IMG/VR virus record: IMGVR_UViG_3300022221_000265
Span: 1-61,216 of that record
Source of the DNA: a virus
DNA: 61,216 nt
Strand: one strand, 5' to 3'
The translations under genes were made by a program, and so were the position numbers. A model generated the notes under the pieces. It had not been told where the DNA came from, did no database searches, and saw only the letters and a program-made list of their open reading frames with translations. Positions 22,619 through 32,034 of the stretch are shown here, piece by piece (positions within the stretch are counted from its first letter, which is position 1; each line of letters opens with the position of its first letter).

Positions 22619-25600
22619 TTAAGCGCCCTCCGCTTTCACGTCCACAACGGCCGCCACCGCGACGTCCGACTGATAAACTTTAATATCCACGCTGGTCTCG
22701 GTCACATTCGTGCGGCTAAAAGTCAGGGATCGACTGTCATCGGCCTGCACGGTCACAAACGGCGGCTTATGAAACTGGCGCGGAAAGTTGTAAGTAATCC
22801 CGCTGGCCGGCACGTTGATCCCTTGCCATGTGTATGGCTTGTCTGGCATGTCGACCAATAAGGTAAAACTGTCGAGAGCAGCTGGCCCGTGGGTCAGGTT
22901 GTCGTGTTCCACTCTCGCCTTGATATATCTGGCAGTCACATCACCAATGGCCCATGGCTCATAGCCATCATAAGCCCCTGTCGCAATCCTATAATCAATC
23001 GAATAAACGGGCCGGGGTTCGTCCCCAGTGCCGCCCAGATATTTAGCGCTGCCGGTCACCGAGGTGCGCATGGTATCGTCAAAATTATGATCGGTTTCTG
23101 GGGCCTCAAAATAAAAACTGTCTACCGGGTCAGGCACCGGCTCGTCAAACACTCGCCAGCCCAGAGCGGCATTGTTCGAGGTGCTGCTAGGCACCAGCAC
23201 ACCGCTCCAGTGGCGAATGCAGCCGCTGAGCGTCCCCTGCCAAAGGGGGGCATAATCAAATTCAAACAGCACATCTTGGGTGTTATCCACCACCAGATCA
23301 TAAGTGGCCACATGGGGAGACCACAGGCCCGAGGTGTCTTTGTGCTTGGCGAGAAACGTCCACGCCCCTGGGGGCACATCCTTGGTGGTGGTGTTGGTGC
23401 CCTTTTTATCTTTCACGGGGGTGGCGTCTTCAAAGGTGCCGCCACGTCCCTGCGGCTCACGGCGTATATAGGTGCTTTCGATGTCGACATCCGGAGGCAG
23501 GTCCCAGATATAGCTGATCGTGCTGCCATTCTGAAAGGCCTTGAAACCGGTTACATCCCCGGGGCGCTTGCGCTTGCCCAGTATCTCATGGGTCTGGATC
23601 ACCCTGCCCCCGGTGCCAATCTGTCCCGCCTCGTTAAAAACCGTCAGCTCCACCCGGATAATGCCGACCGGATCCCAGGGAAATGAAAAACGGCGGTCAA
23701 AGGTTTTTCCTACGGGCTTAAACTCTCCGCTCTCCGTGGCCACGCGAATGGCGGCGGCTTCATAGGGCCCCGACACGTCCCACACCATATCAATGCGGGT
23801 GGCATAAACATTGCCGATACGGGTCAGCGTGTCATAAACCTGCAAAAGGTCGATAGAGGGAGTGGTGCTGTCCTGGGTGATCGGCACATGGGTATAGCTG
23901 TTGTTTTCGGCCAGGTAATAATTGTCGTCCTCATCGGTGGCGGTGATGGTCACCTGCTTGTCCCCGGCCGGGCGAATGCTAACAATCTTCACCTTTTTGC
24001 CCGGCGTGACCTGGGGCGCAAAAAACCAGAGGTAATCCAGCGGTGGGTGGTTTGGGTCGTCATCTGGCGCACTGGGTAAAAAGCCCCCCCCCGCCAGGTC
24101 GATCACGTCCCGATCGCTGGCTCCCGGAAAAAAACAATCGTATATGTCATAGCTACCATTCGGGAATCTCACCCCGATGTAATAATTATTTCCCGCCTCA
24201 AAGGTCACCTTGCGGTCCAGCGTCAGCTGGGTGGTGGTGCCAGCCACCAGGCGCCCCGAGTTGCCCCACTGGGTCAGGTCATGGCTCAGGGTCACCACGT
24301 CCCCCCGCTGCACAATCAGCCCCTCCATGTCCGTCTGCCAGCTCACAAACCGGCGCCGGTATAACTGCTGGGCGGCCAGCAGGTTGGCCTCTTTGCCAGC
24401 CATCACCTTGTCGGTACAGCCGAGCAACTTCACCGGGACCGGGTTAACGGGGGAGACCACGCCCGGCACAGTGGCCCTCACCGTGTCCGGCTTCCAGCCC
24501 AGGGTCGGGTTAATGAACTCCACCACCACCTCGTCGGCCAGGTGGCCGGTGACATATTCCACCGAGAAAGAATTGCGGACAATGTTGCTCATGCCAAACA
24601 GGGCCGTGACCGGTTGCCCCCCCTGGTCATAAATCACGCCCAGCTTGCCATTGCCCCAGGTCAAAGTGGCCCGGCCACAGCGTGCCACGGTGGCCAGCAT
24701 CTGGCTGACGCTTATGGCTTTGTCAAACACCAGGTTAACCGTCAGCCCCTTGGTGACACACCACAAACCCCAGGCCTTTATGGTATCGATATCAATGCCA
24801 CTATCGGGCAGGCCTGCCCCATAAAGGCGCTGGCCATTGCTGTCAAATTTGCCCCGGGCTAGCCACAAAAACCACCAGCCCGGGTTGCTGGTGGGGCCGG
24901 TGATCCAGGTCGAACCATTCCACACCGGAGCGCTGGCACTGGCCAGGGCGTTAAACTGGCTCACCTGGCCATTGAGTTGGCCCGTGGCGCGGATACGCAG
25001 ACCGACCTTTTTTTGACCCTCAAAAAGCTGGGCGTCCGGTTGATATGAGAGCAGCGCGGCCCAGCTGAGGTTGACGGATAAAGATAAATTACTCTCAACA
25101 ACATTATTGTAATGTGTGTCGGTGTAATCGATATATTCATCCAGCTGACAGTTATTATTTTCCAAAGGACAATAGGAATGCAGGTGGTGCTCTATCCATT
25201 CATAAGATCGCACCCTCACCCTTACCTCATATTGCTCCTCGGGCACATCGATCTTATGCGCCCAGCGAAACCCCTCTCGGCCCTTGTGGTAAACATGAAA
25301 CTCGGCGGTATCATAAAAAGGCAGCCAGGTCACATCCCCCACCCGCCGATATTCCATCCCAAACAGCACCCGCACCTCGTGCTCGCCATCGCCGTCGATA
25401 TAAAACACATAGCCAGCCAGGTGTACCGCCAGGCCATTGGTACCCACCGACGAGGTGCGCAGCACCCAGTCAGTGGCAAGGTCCAGCGGCCCCCCTGCCA
25501 CCGTGTCCACGTTACCGGGGAACTGGGTCAGCACCCCATCGGGGCCCGACTCCTCGAGGGTGTAATCCTCATATTCTGTTATCAGCGTGTCACCGATCCG

Positions 25601-26233
25601 ATACTCACTAAGCGTGATATCGGAGAGCCCAAAATGGAAAGCCTGGTTAAGATATTGATCATTGCCCTCGATCTCGCTGTAGGTCTGGGCCGCCAGGTCC
25701 GGCACCACCCGGTGCTGGCCAAGCACCAGAATCATGGGAGCATAATGCCTAAAGCGATTGGTCCCGCCCGAGATGGTATAGGTCGGGCTGTTCTGGTCAT
25801 CGATGACCCCATCGGCCCCCGGTATCTTGGGGGGCAACATGGCATTGATCAGCAACATTCCACCCACGGTATAAGCCGTATAGGCCCCATAGCCGATGGT
25901 CCCCGCCTCGTAATAATTGCCCGCCGCAATCAACAGGGCGATGATCAACATGGTGCGCAGGGTTTTGTTTTTGTCCTGGCTGTCGCCCCCGGCCACCGCT
26001 GCCCGCAGGTGCACCACGTCCCCCTCGGCCAGTTTTTTCAGTCCCCAGTGTTCACAGTCCAGCGGGGAGTTGTTCAGCAATAACAGATAAGGCCGGTTTT
26101 CATTTAACGAAAACCCGCCCTTGATCAGCAGGTCCAGCACGCTGGCCCCTGCTTTTAAATCCAGTTCGCTGATCTCCCGATCCACCGAGGGCAGCAAAGG
26201 GTGAGGGCTGTGGATCAGGCTTACCGTCGCCAT
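22619..26233 (-). CDS. Tail tip attachment protein J (host specificity)
   Basis: 1204 residues, the largest gene of the element. An N-terminal beta-grasp-like domain (1-85) is followed by two hydrophobic segments near 95-150 (TMLIIALLIAAGNYYEAG, AYTVGGMLLINAML), as in D3/lambda-family J proteins. The central part holds the phage tail hub domains (GIDIDTIKAWGLWCVTKGL), and the C-terminus has fibronectin-like domains (GDVTGFKAFQNGSTISYIWD) and a receptor-binding end. It forms the tip of a long flexible tail and decides host range. ATG overlaps the NlpC/P60 gene by 13 bases. Confidence 0.92.
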   Translation of the reverse strand: MATVSLIHSPHPLLPSVDREISELDLKAGASVLDLLIKGGFSLNENRPYLLLLNNSPLDCEHWGLKKLAEGDVVHLRAAVAGGDSQDKNKTLRTMLIIALLIAAGNYYEAGTIGYGAYTAYTVGGMLLINAMLPPKIPGADGVIDDQNSPTYTISGGTNRFRHYAPMILVLGQHRVVPDLAAQTYSEIEGNDQYLNQAFHFGLSDITLSEYRIGDTLITEYEDYTLEESGPDGVLTQFPGNVDTVAGGPLDLATDWVLRTSSVGTNGLAVHLAGYVFYIDGDGEHEVRVLFGMEYRRVGDVTWLPFYDTAEFHVYHKGREGFRWAHKIDVPEEQYEVRVRVRSYEWIEHHLHSYCPLENNNCQLDEYIDYTDTHYNNVVESNLSLSVNLSWAALLSYQPDAQLFEGQKKVGLRIRATGQLNGQVSQFNALASASAPVWNGSTWITGPTSNPGWWFLWLARGKFDSNGQRLYGAGLPDSGIDIDTIKAWGLWCVTKGLTVNLVFDKAISVSQMLATVARCGRATLTWGNGKLGVIYDQGGQPVTALFGMSNIVRNSFSVEYVTGHLADEVVVEFINPTLGWKPDTVRATVPGVVSPVNPVPVKLLGCTDKVMAGKEANLLAAQQLYRRRFVSWQTDMEGLIVQRGDVVTLSHDLTQWGNSGRLVAGTTTQLTLDRKVTFEAGNNYYIGVRFPNGSYDIYDCFFPGASDRDVIDLAGGGFLPSAPDDDPNHPPLDYLWFFAPQVTPGKKVKIVSIRPAGDKQVTITATDEDDNYYLAENNSYTHVPITQDSTTPSIDLLQVYDTLTRIGNVYATRIDMVWDVSGPYEAAAIRVATESGEFKPVGKTFDRRFSFPWDPVGIIRVELTVFNEAGQIGTGGRVIQTHEILGKRKRPGDVTGFKAFQNGSTISYIWDLPPDVDIESTYIRREPQGRGGTFEDATPVKDKKGTNTTTKDVPPGAWTFLAKHKDTSGLWSPHVATYDLVVDNTQDVLFEFDYAPLWQGTLSGCIRHWSGVLVPSSTSNNAALGWRVFDEPVPDPVDSFYFEAPETDHNFDDTMRTSVTGSAKYLGGTGDEPRPVYSIDYRIATGAYDGYEPWAIGDVTARYIKARVEHDNLTHGPAALDSFTLLVDMPDKPYTWQGINVPASGITYNFPRQFHKPPFVTVQADDSRSLTFSRTNVTETSVDIKVYQSDVAVAAVVDVKAEGA

Positions 26234-26613
26234 GAATAGAACCCCTCCACCTTGAGACCGGTCAGGGCCTCAAGTCGACTCAACCGGTGCAGGCACACCT
26301 GCCCGGCGGAGCGCTGGGCATGCAAAACATAAAACTCCGATTCAATGATCAGCAGCGTTCCCAGGTGGTTAAGGTGGCCCCGGCCAAACATCAGCACCAG
26401 GTCCCCGTCCACCGGGTCGTCGGTTTGTTGCACAAAGTCGTCACGGCACTGGGCGATCTGCCGACTCCAGCCCCGGTAATTGTTGGCCCGGGCCGTGGGC
26501 AGGCAAAGCTGGCGACCAAACTGCTCGCGCTGCACCTGTTCGGTGAGGCTGGCACAGTCTCGATCCCCTTCCACATAGGGCAGGCCGACATATTGCTCGC
26601 ACCAGTGCCCCAT
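26221..26613 (-). CDS. NlpC/P60-like tail tip peptidase
   Basis: 130 residues. YVGLPYVEGDRDCASLTEQV gives the catalytic Cys, and GRGHLNHLGTLLI the His, of an NlpC/P60 papain-like cell-wall peptidase (lambda K equivalent without the JAB part). It would cut peptidoglycan during DNA entry and helps build the tip. Start ATG overlaps the upstream stop (TGATG). Confidence 0.85.
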   Translation of the reverse strand: MGHWCEQYVGLPYVEGDRDCASLTEQVQREQFGRQLCLPTARANNYRGWSRQIAQCRDDFVQQTDDPVDGDLVLMFGRGHLNHLGTLLIIESEFYVLHAQRSAGQVCLHRLSRLEALTGLKVEGFYSWRR

Positions 26614-27089
26614 CAGAACAGTCCCGGGGCCGTGTCCGGCCGATAGGTGAGCGTCACACCGGGGCGGTTGAGCAAATCCTCAAAGCCCAGCCGGCCCGTC
26701 ACCTCCAGCATGGTGGCCTTGACGTTCGACAGGTCCATGGTAATTTCCCACTCCACCGTATCCGGGGCACTGCGTAACAGTTGAATGATCCGCACCTTGG
26801 CCCCGGCGCCACCGTCCGAGGCCTCCAGCCATTGCATCATCTCCCGGCCCACGTTATCCACCGCCAGCCGTGCCTGGGGCAGGCCGCGATCTTCATCGGT
26901 GGGCAGGTCGATGCGAAACGCCATGGCCACAAAGGTCTCCGTCAGGTGCACCAGGTCCTGGTTGTCGTTCACCACCCGGATCGGTGTCACCAGATCCGGG
27001 TGAGTAATCTCCAAAGCAATCAGCGGGGCCTCGGCGGCCCCGGTGCTATTAACGGTTTCTTTGTAAATATTGCTGACTGACTTGGGCAT
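26613..27089 (-). CDS. Tail protein of DUF1833 type
   Basis: 158 residues. APLIALEITHPDLVTPIRVV, VAMAFRIDLPTDEDRGLPQA and GRLGFEDLLNRPG fit the DUF1833 family, found between tape measure and tip genes in siphoviruses (lambda L-like position). Probably a minor tip protein. Confidence 0.8.
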   Translation of the reverse strand: MPKSVSNIYKETVNSTGAAEAPLIALEITHPDLVTPIRVVNDNQDLVHLTETFVAMAFRIDLPTDEDRGLPQARLAVDNVGREMMQWLEASDGGAGAKVRIIQLLRSAPDTVEWEITMDLSNVKATMLEVTGRLGFEDLLNRPGVTLTYRPDTAPGLF

Positions 27090-27092
27090 GGC

Positions 27093-27455
27093 TTACTCCA
27101 GGGTCTCCAGGTTCATGGACACATGCCAGCCGATCTCGCTGCCCTCGCCGGTGTTGGTGGTCAGGGCTTCATATTTGCCGTCGACAATCCTCGCCTGTTT
27201 GGTGGTGCCGGTTTGTGGGTCCAGCCAGTCGAACCAACTGGCCCCCCGGTTGCATTCGGATCCCTTAAACCAGATCTTAAAAGTCTCAAACTCTGCCCCG
27301 GTAAAAAACAAACTCACCCGGCGCTGCACCGGTGCCAGGCTCTGCACCTTGGCCTGCTTGGCTGGGCCGGTTTCCATTTCCGTGCGCAGGACAGAGGAGT
27401 CCGGGTTTTCGGAATACTGCCGAAGGATTAACTCGCCATAAGTGGGAAAAGCCAT
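27093..27455 (-). CDS. Minor tail protein
   Basis: 120 residues, directly after the tape measure (one-base overlap), the place of lambda M. SLFFTGAEFETFKIWFKGSE and GASWFDWLDPQTG are typical of this small distal-tail family. Probably part of the distal tail complex. Confidence 0.75.
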   Translation of the reverse strand: MAFPTYGELILRQYSENPDSSVLRTEMETGPAKQAKVQSLAPVQRRVSLFFTGAEFETFKIWFKGSECNRGASWFDWLDPQTGTTKQARIVDGKYEALTTNTGEGSEIGWHVSMNLETLE

Positions 27456-29506
27456 TATCGAATGTTCCTCCCCCGGCCGGTGGAACTCAGGGCGAAGTCA
27501 ATCGACCCGCCGCGCTTAATGTCCTCGACCACCACCGAGATGATCATATCCTTGCCGTTGACCTGGGCGGTGGAGTCTGTCACCTCTTTGGCCCCGCCCT
27601 TGTTTTCAATCACCACGCTGACATTTTTCATGCCGCCACCGTTCAGGGAGTGGCGTGGGTCGTGACGGGTCAGCACCTCCTCGCCCTGTTCGGCGATGAT
27701 CGGCACCTCGCCAGAGCGCAGGCCGGGAATGGTCCCGCCACGGTGATAACGCCGGGCCCCGGCAAACACATAAGGCGACACATTGCGCCGGGTGGTTAGC
27801 GAACCCACCTGGCCGCCACCGTGGGCCACGGCCGTCCCTGGCCCATAAGACTGCACCGGCGTGGGGCTGGTGCCCGGGGCCGTTTGTGGCCCGGGGCCAG
27901 GGCCGGCCAGGCCCACCAGCTGCTGATAAACCCAGATCCGGATCAGATCCTTAATGATGGCCTTGCTCATGTCTTTCCATTGGGCCTTGCCATCCACCAC
28001 CATGTCGGCCACGCCCTGGCTAAAGCTGTTCATCCAGCCACGTTGTGCCGCCTTGAGGCGTTCAGTGTCTTCGATGGCCTGATCGGTAAATTCAGAATAT
28101 TCGACGGTGGCCTGGTTCAGGGCACGGGCAAAGGTTTCCTCGTTAATGACTCCCTCTAGTAGCAGGGTGTTAAGCCGTTCCAGCTCGGCGTTGTAGCGTT
28201 CGGCCTGGGTGCGGGTTTGCTCATACACCTGCTGGCCCTGCTGGCGCAAAGACTGGGCCTCGCGCTCGGCCTGGGTGGCTGCAATGGCCGCCCGGGCCCG
28301 CTGCAGGTCGGCCTCGGAGGCCTTGAGGTTTTCCAGTTTGTTAAGGGCAGTCTGTTCCTTGGTTTTGCCCTCGGTTGCGGCCTGGTCTTCCAGGGCCTTA
28401 ACCAGCTTTTTAATGGTCTCGAGGCGCTTTTGCTCCTCTGGGGAGATCGTGCCGCCGGCCTCCTTGATGATCTGCTGCTGCTTGGCCATTTGCCGGTTAG
28501 CCGCAATGATCTGGGTGTCCAGGGCGTTAATCTTATCCAGCAGATCCACCATGATCTTGCCCTGGCGATCGGCCCCGTCGGCCACCAGCTGCTGGTAATA
28601 ATTCATTGCCTCGCCCCGTTCTCGCATCAGGCGATCCAGTTCCGTCTCTCCCAGTCGGTCGGCCCAGTTGTCCAGGCTCTGGGTGACCAGTTGCATCACC
28701 TTGGCCAGGTTACCGGTGCCATTGGCCGCCTGATCCAACTGTGAAAGGAAACGAGCAAAGGAATTGCTCAAAGACTGGCCGGAGCGGCGCACCGAGTCGG
28801 GCAGTTCGGCAAACTGTTTCGCTATATCTGCGGTCTGTCCCAGCAAGGCCGTCATGACATCCTTGGAAAGCAGCTTGCCATCGATCACCATTTTGCGCAG
28901 TTCGCCGGTGCTTTTTCCCAGCCCGGTGGCAATGGCTTTTGCAACGGCGGGCATGTTTTCAATAATCGAATTAAACTCCTCGGCCCGGAACACGCCGGCC
29001 GAGAGGCCCTGACCAAACTGCAGCAGGCCGGCCGACAGGGCCGAGTCCGTGGCGCCACTCACTGCCCCCAGCTTTTGCACATTGTCGGTGAGCTGGATCA
29101 GTTGGTCATTGGTGGCGCCCAGGTCTTGCCGGGCCAAACTGAGGCGCTGGAACACGTCCACCGTGTCGCGCATGGCGGCCCCGTTCTGATTGCTCACGTC
29201 ATAGAGTTGCCTGGAGACTTTGACATAGTCCCCGGTTTCCCGGGTGGCGTTTTTGATGCGGGCCTGCAGCTGAGTCCAGGCGTCGGCCTGCAGGATCAAC
29301 TGCTGGGCCATGCGCAAGGAAAGATAGGCCGCGCCCAGCTTGACCAGCCGGTCCATGCCCTTTTCCATTTTGCCCATGTCATTGGCGGACTGTTTGGCAT
29401 GCTTGCCGGTGTCCTTAACCTCACCGGTCAGGCGTTTGAGCTCCTTGACACCCTGCTGTATATCAGCACGGACACGGATCAAAAAATCTTTATCAATCTC
29501 GGCCAT
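27455..29506 (-). CDS. Tail tape measure protein
   Basis: 683 residues. N-terminal helices (DFLIRVRADIQQGVKELKRL), a tape-measure N-terminal domain (LGKSTGELRKMVIDGKLLSK, LLGQTADIAKQFAELPDSV), long coiled coils (~310-440), a hydrophobic-poor C-terminal half, and a Gly-rich end. At ~1.5 A per residue the tail would be roughly 100 nm. ATG at 29506 overlaps the stop of the frameshifted GT product by 14 bases. Confidence 0.93.
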   Translation of the reverse strand: MAEIDKDFLIRVRADIQQGVKELKRLTGEVKDTGKHAKQSANDMGKMEKGMDRLVKLGAAYLSLRMAQQLILQADAWTQLQARIKNATRETGDYVKVSRQLYDVSNQNGAAMRDTVDVFQRLSLARQDLGATNDQLIQLTDNVQKLGAVSGATDSALSAGLLQFGQGLSAGVFRAEEFNSIIENMPAVAKAIATGLGKSTGELRKMVIDGKLLSKDVMTALLGQTADIAKQFAELPDSVRRSGQSLSNSFARFLSQLDQAANGTGNLAKVMQLVTQSLDNWADRLGETELDRLMRERGEAMNYYQQLVADGADRQGKIMVDLLDKINALDTQIIAANRQMAKQQQIIKEAGGTISPEEQKRLETIKKLVKALEDQAATEGKTKEQTALNKLENLKASEADLQRARAAIAATQAEREAQSLRQQGQQVYEQTRTQAERYNAELERLNTLLLEGVINEETFARALNQATVEYSEFTDQAIEDTERLKAAQRGWMNSFSQGVADMVVDGKAQWKDMSKAIIKDLIRIWVYQQLVGLAGPGPGPQTAPGTSPTPVQSYGPGTAVAHGGGQVGSLTTRRNVSPYVFAGARRYHRGGTIPGLRSGEVPIIAEQGEEVLTRHDPRHSLNGGGMKNVSVVIENKGGAKEVTDSTAQVNGKDMIISVVVEDIKRGGSIDFALSSTGRGRNIR

Positions 29507-30118
29507 AGTCTCTCAACAGTTTCGAAGCGGGGTGTGTGGGCTTTTCTAAAAACACCATCGCCAGGTTGTCCAGGTGGTCCGCCCGTTGGCCCAGGTCACG
29601 GCGCTGGGCGTATTTATAAAACAGCTCCAGCTGGCGCCGGGTGTAATGGGGCAGCTGGTGGCGTTGGTGACCGTGGGCGATCAGGGTGGCGTAGATTTCT
29701 CCGACAGATCCGCCACGGCCTTGATCGCTTCTGGATCCTGCTCCAAGGTTTGCACGACCACCCGTGAGGTAAAAAAATAACTGTTCACCGCCCAGAAGGT
29801 CATGGTTAGCAGTTGACCGTCTTTACCTTTCAGACTCCGGATCCAGTCCTCCGGCTCACCGGTGGCGATGGCCTCCAGGCTCACCAGTGCGGCGTGGTGT
29901 TTGTAAAACAAAGCCTCCAGCTTCTGGTAACCGGCCGGGTCGCGCTCGGCCAGGGTGTCGCCCAGCCCGGCAATAATGGGCTGAGCAATGGGCAGGGCCT
30001 CAAACTCCTGGGGATAGGTGAACTCGCTCACCGTGACCTCTTTCCCTCCGATGGTGATCACGTCGCAACCTTTCAGAATGGCCAGCTCCTCGCTGTTCTT
30101 GTCCTGGATTTCAGCCAT
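29493..30118 (-). CDS. Tail assembly chaperone GT fusion made by -1 frameshift
   Basis: The upstream frame (30118 to 29681) gives the G protein. At 29771-29777 the mRNA reads U UUU UUU, an ideal slippery heptamer in the zero frame (TAT TTT TTT). After a -1 slip the frame stays open through FFYLTGGRANLGAG ... GEIYATLIAHGHQRHQ ... QLELFYKYAQRRDLGQRA ... ASKLLRDYGRD to TGA 29493-29495. The end reaches 14 bases into the tape measure gene. This is the standard G/GT organisation of siphovirus tail chaperones. The T part has helices suited to binding the tape measure. Confidence 0.88.
29681..30118 (-). CDS. Tail assembly chaperone G
   Basis: 145 residues. The zero-frame product (TYPQEFEALPIAQPIIAGLG ... 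EDWIRSLKGKDGQLLTMTFW) ends ADLSEKSTPP at 29681. It coats the tape measure during tail building and is made in excess over the GT form. Its ATG overlaps the upstream small tail gene (GCTGA/ATGGC arrangement). Confidence 0.85.
   Translation of the reverse strand: MAEIQDKNSEELAILKGCDVITIGGKEVTVSEFTYPQEFEALPIAQPIIAGLGDTLAERDPAGYQKLEALFYKHHAALVSLEAIATGEPEDWIRSLKGKDGQLLTMTFWAVNSYFFTSRVVVQTLEQDPEAIKAVADLSEKSTPP
29771..29777 (-). promoter_or_regulatory. Slippery heptamer for -1 frameshift
   Basis: Seven U in the mRNA, framed U UUU UUU relative to the G gene codons. Both tRNAs can re-pair perfectly after a one-base backward slip. The -1 frame is open for about 94 codons after it. No strong pseudoknot is obvious by eye downstream. 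Confidence 0.8.
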
Positions 30119-30287
30119 TGACGATCTGCCCTTTTTTCATGGCGACCAGACGATCGGCCTTGAACTTGGGCATTTTTTCAATGGTCTGCCCGGCTTCATA
30201 ATCCACACCGGCGTGGGTGTGGGTCATGCCGTCGGCCAGCTTGAAGTTGACCGGTGTCGTGTCGTTGGTTTTGTCTTTGTCAGTCAT
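30111..30287 (-). CDS. Small tail-region protein
   Basis: 58 residues, MTDKDKTNDTTPVNFKLADG onward, ending DRLVAMKKGQIVNG, with ATG at 30287 and an AGGAGAG-type site before it. Its stop overlaps the start of the chaperone gene. Similar tiny proteins sit between tube and chaperone genes in other siphoviruses. Role unknown. Confidence 0.75.
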   Translation of the reverse strand: MTDKDKTNDTTPVNFKLADGMTHTHAGVDYEAGQTIEKMPKFKADRLVAMKKGQIVNG

Positions 30288-30311
30288 GGATAACTCTCCT
30301 CAGTTAATCGA

Positions 30312-31067
30312 TCAGTTTTCGATCTGGTAGCTGTAAAACTCATCCCCGGCCGTCCGCAGACTGTCCAGCAGCACGGTGCCCTGCACCGTCATGTCGGTTA
30401 TGTCGTCGGTGATCAGGTTTAAAGAGGCGGGATCCAGCTTGGCCTTGTAGATCTCACAACGGAAAGCCTTGTCGTTGTCGGCGGTGTTAATGCCGGCCCA
30501 CACGAGATAAAGCTCGTCATTGTTCGGATCGATCTTAAAGTGACTCTGGGCGGCGTAGCTGTAATCGACATGGACCTCCTGCCCGTCGGTAATGGCTCCG
30601 CCGCTGAGAATTTCGATCAGCCCGGTCTCGGCGTCGACCACGTTGTAATCGGTGCCGGCTACATAGGTGGGCGTGCCGGTGGTGTGGGTGACCGATACCG
30701 CGCTGACCTTGACATGATCCAGGCGCAGGAGCTTGTCGTGGTATCCGTTTACCGCCTCATCGGTCACCGAGCTACCGGTTTTATCGGTGAGCACGGCGTG
30801 CAGGGCCTGGGCCAGGTGGGCAGGCTTGACCGAGCGAAACGCGATCGAAAGGGCATACTCGGCCCGCTTAATGCTGCTGGCCGCCACACCACGAGAGCCC
30901 GTGGTGTTTTCGATAATCTCGTTTTTCTCCACGTTCGGGGTCATGCCGATGCCGGTGACATCGCCCACAAAGACCAGGCCGAGGGGTTTGCCCGTGACGG
31001 GGTCACGCTGGGCCACATGCAGCGGGCCCTGGCCGCTAAAATATTTACTGTCGTATGTTTCTGGCAT
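30312..31067 (-). CDS. Major tail tube protein
   Basis: 251 residues. The beta-rich sequence (GPLHVAQRDPVTGKPLGLVF ... SGRGVAASSIKRAEY-like segment ... DDITDMTVQGTVLLDS) and the position before the tail chaperones identify the tail tube subunit of a long non-contractile tail. No sheath gene is present, so the virion is a siphovirus. ATG 31067 with GGAGAG upstream. Confidence 0.85.
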   Translation of the reverse strand: MPETYDSKYFSGQGPLHVAQRDPVTGKPLGLVFVGDVTGIGMTPNVEKNEIIENTTGSRGVAASSIKRAEYALSIAFRSVKPAHLAQALHAVLTDKTGSSVTDEAVNGYHDKLLRLDHVKVSAVSVTHTTGTPTYVAGTDYNVVDAETGLIEILSGGAITDGQEVHVDYSYAAQSHFKIDPNNDELYLVWAGINTADNDKAFRCEIYKAKLDPASLNLITDDITDMTVQGTVLLDSLRTAGDEFYSYQIEN

Positions 31068-31081
31068 GGTGTTCTCTCCTG

Positions 31082-31531
31082 TTAATGAGTGCCGGCTGCC
31101 GGCGGCGTGATATCAAGATAAGCAAGGGCCCATCCATAAGGGTGGGCCATCTGTCGAGACTGCTGGACCTGGTCCAGGGTTAAACTCACACCGGCCACGC
31201 CGGTCTGGACAAAGCTTTTCACCTCGGCAAAAAAGGCCTGCTCTTTCTGGCGCAGGGTTTTGCCGGTGTCTGTTTCGTTGACCTTGATGTGCATGAGTAA
31301 CTGGATCCGGGTGGTGCCTTTTTTGGCCACCAGTCCGGGGCTGGTCTTGTAGCCTTTTTCCCCGCTGGCGCCGAACATCACGATCCCCTTGAGCAGTTCG
31401 TCCTGCTCCTGGTTGGCCAGGGGTTTAAAGGTTTCGCTATAAACACGGCGCAACCCCTCAAAGAAAGTCTTGGCCGCTGCGTCCACGGCATCACAACGGG
31501 CCTGGGTGTCTTCGATCGGTTTGCTGATCAT
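31082..31531 (-). CDS. Tail terminator-like protein
   Basis: 149 residues, alpha/beta, in the position of lambda U, just before the tube. GYKTSPGLVAKKGTTRIQLL and LRQKEQAFFAEVKSFVQTG are its best-defined parts. It would cap the tail and join it to the head. Assigned by position more than by motif. Confidence 0.65.
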   Translation of the reverse strand: MISKPIEDTQARCDAVDAAAKTFFEGLRRVYSETFKPLANQEQDELLKGIVMFGASGEKGYKTSPGLVAKKGTTRIQLLMHIKVNETDTGKTLRQKEQAFFAEVKSFVQTGVAGVSLTLDQVQQSRQMAHPYGWALAYLDITPPAAGTH

Positions 31532-32034
31532 TGCAGTGCCCTCTCGATGGCCCGGTCAATTCGCTGCCCGGTTTTATCGATGTTTTTCTCATAGGCCGGG
31601 GCCAGGTAAGGCTGCTCCTGGGTACCGGTAAGGGCGATATTCTTGGCAATGGCCCAGGCCAGATCGTCCTGGTCATAGTCGGGGTTGTTGGGGCTGATAC
31701 CGGCCACGCCGATCCAGTCTTTGATATTTTCCACCGGGGGCAGTTCGCCGGAATAAACTCCCTCGGGGCCAAAGATCCCGGTGCCCTCCTCCACGGCCTG
31801 GGCGTAATCCACCCCGGGGGCCACGATGCCCTCCAGCCTGTTAGGTCGGGTCACGTTGATCGAGTTCACCAGGGTGCTAAAGGCCTTGGGGGCCTCGCGG
31901 CGGGCGTCCCTCGCCATCTCGTGCAGGCTGCGGTCAATGCCCCGGTCCAGTTCTTTCACCAACTTATCAGGGGCATGCAGCAGGGCCTGGATCAGTTTGT
32001 CCTGGTCAATGATGAGCTGCAGCTGGTTGGCCAT
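31528..32034 (-). CDS. HK97 gp10-like head-tail/tail completion protein
   Basis: 168 residues. LHEMARDARREAPKAFSTLV, NRLEGIVAPGVDYAQAVEEG and QPYLAPAYEKNIDKTGQRID follow the gp10-like family of tail completion proteins. ATG at 32034 overlaps the upstream stop by one base; four-base overlap downstream. Confidence 0.8.
   Translation of the reverse strand: MANQLQLIIDQDKLIQALLHAPDKLVKELDRGIDRSLHEMARDARREAPKAFSTLVNSINVTRPNRLEGIVAPGVDYAQAVEEGTGIFGPEGVYSGELPPVENIKDWIGVAGISPNNPDYDQDDLAWAIAKNIALTGTQEQPYLAPAYEKNIDKTGQRIDRAIERALQ

Noticed and set aside
21705-26646. Several long plus-strand open frames opposite the tail genes, up to 323 codons
   Set aside because: They are shadows of the J-like, NlpC and DUF1833 genes on the minus strand; no ribosome sites or domains.
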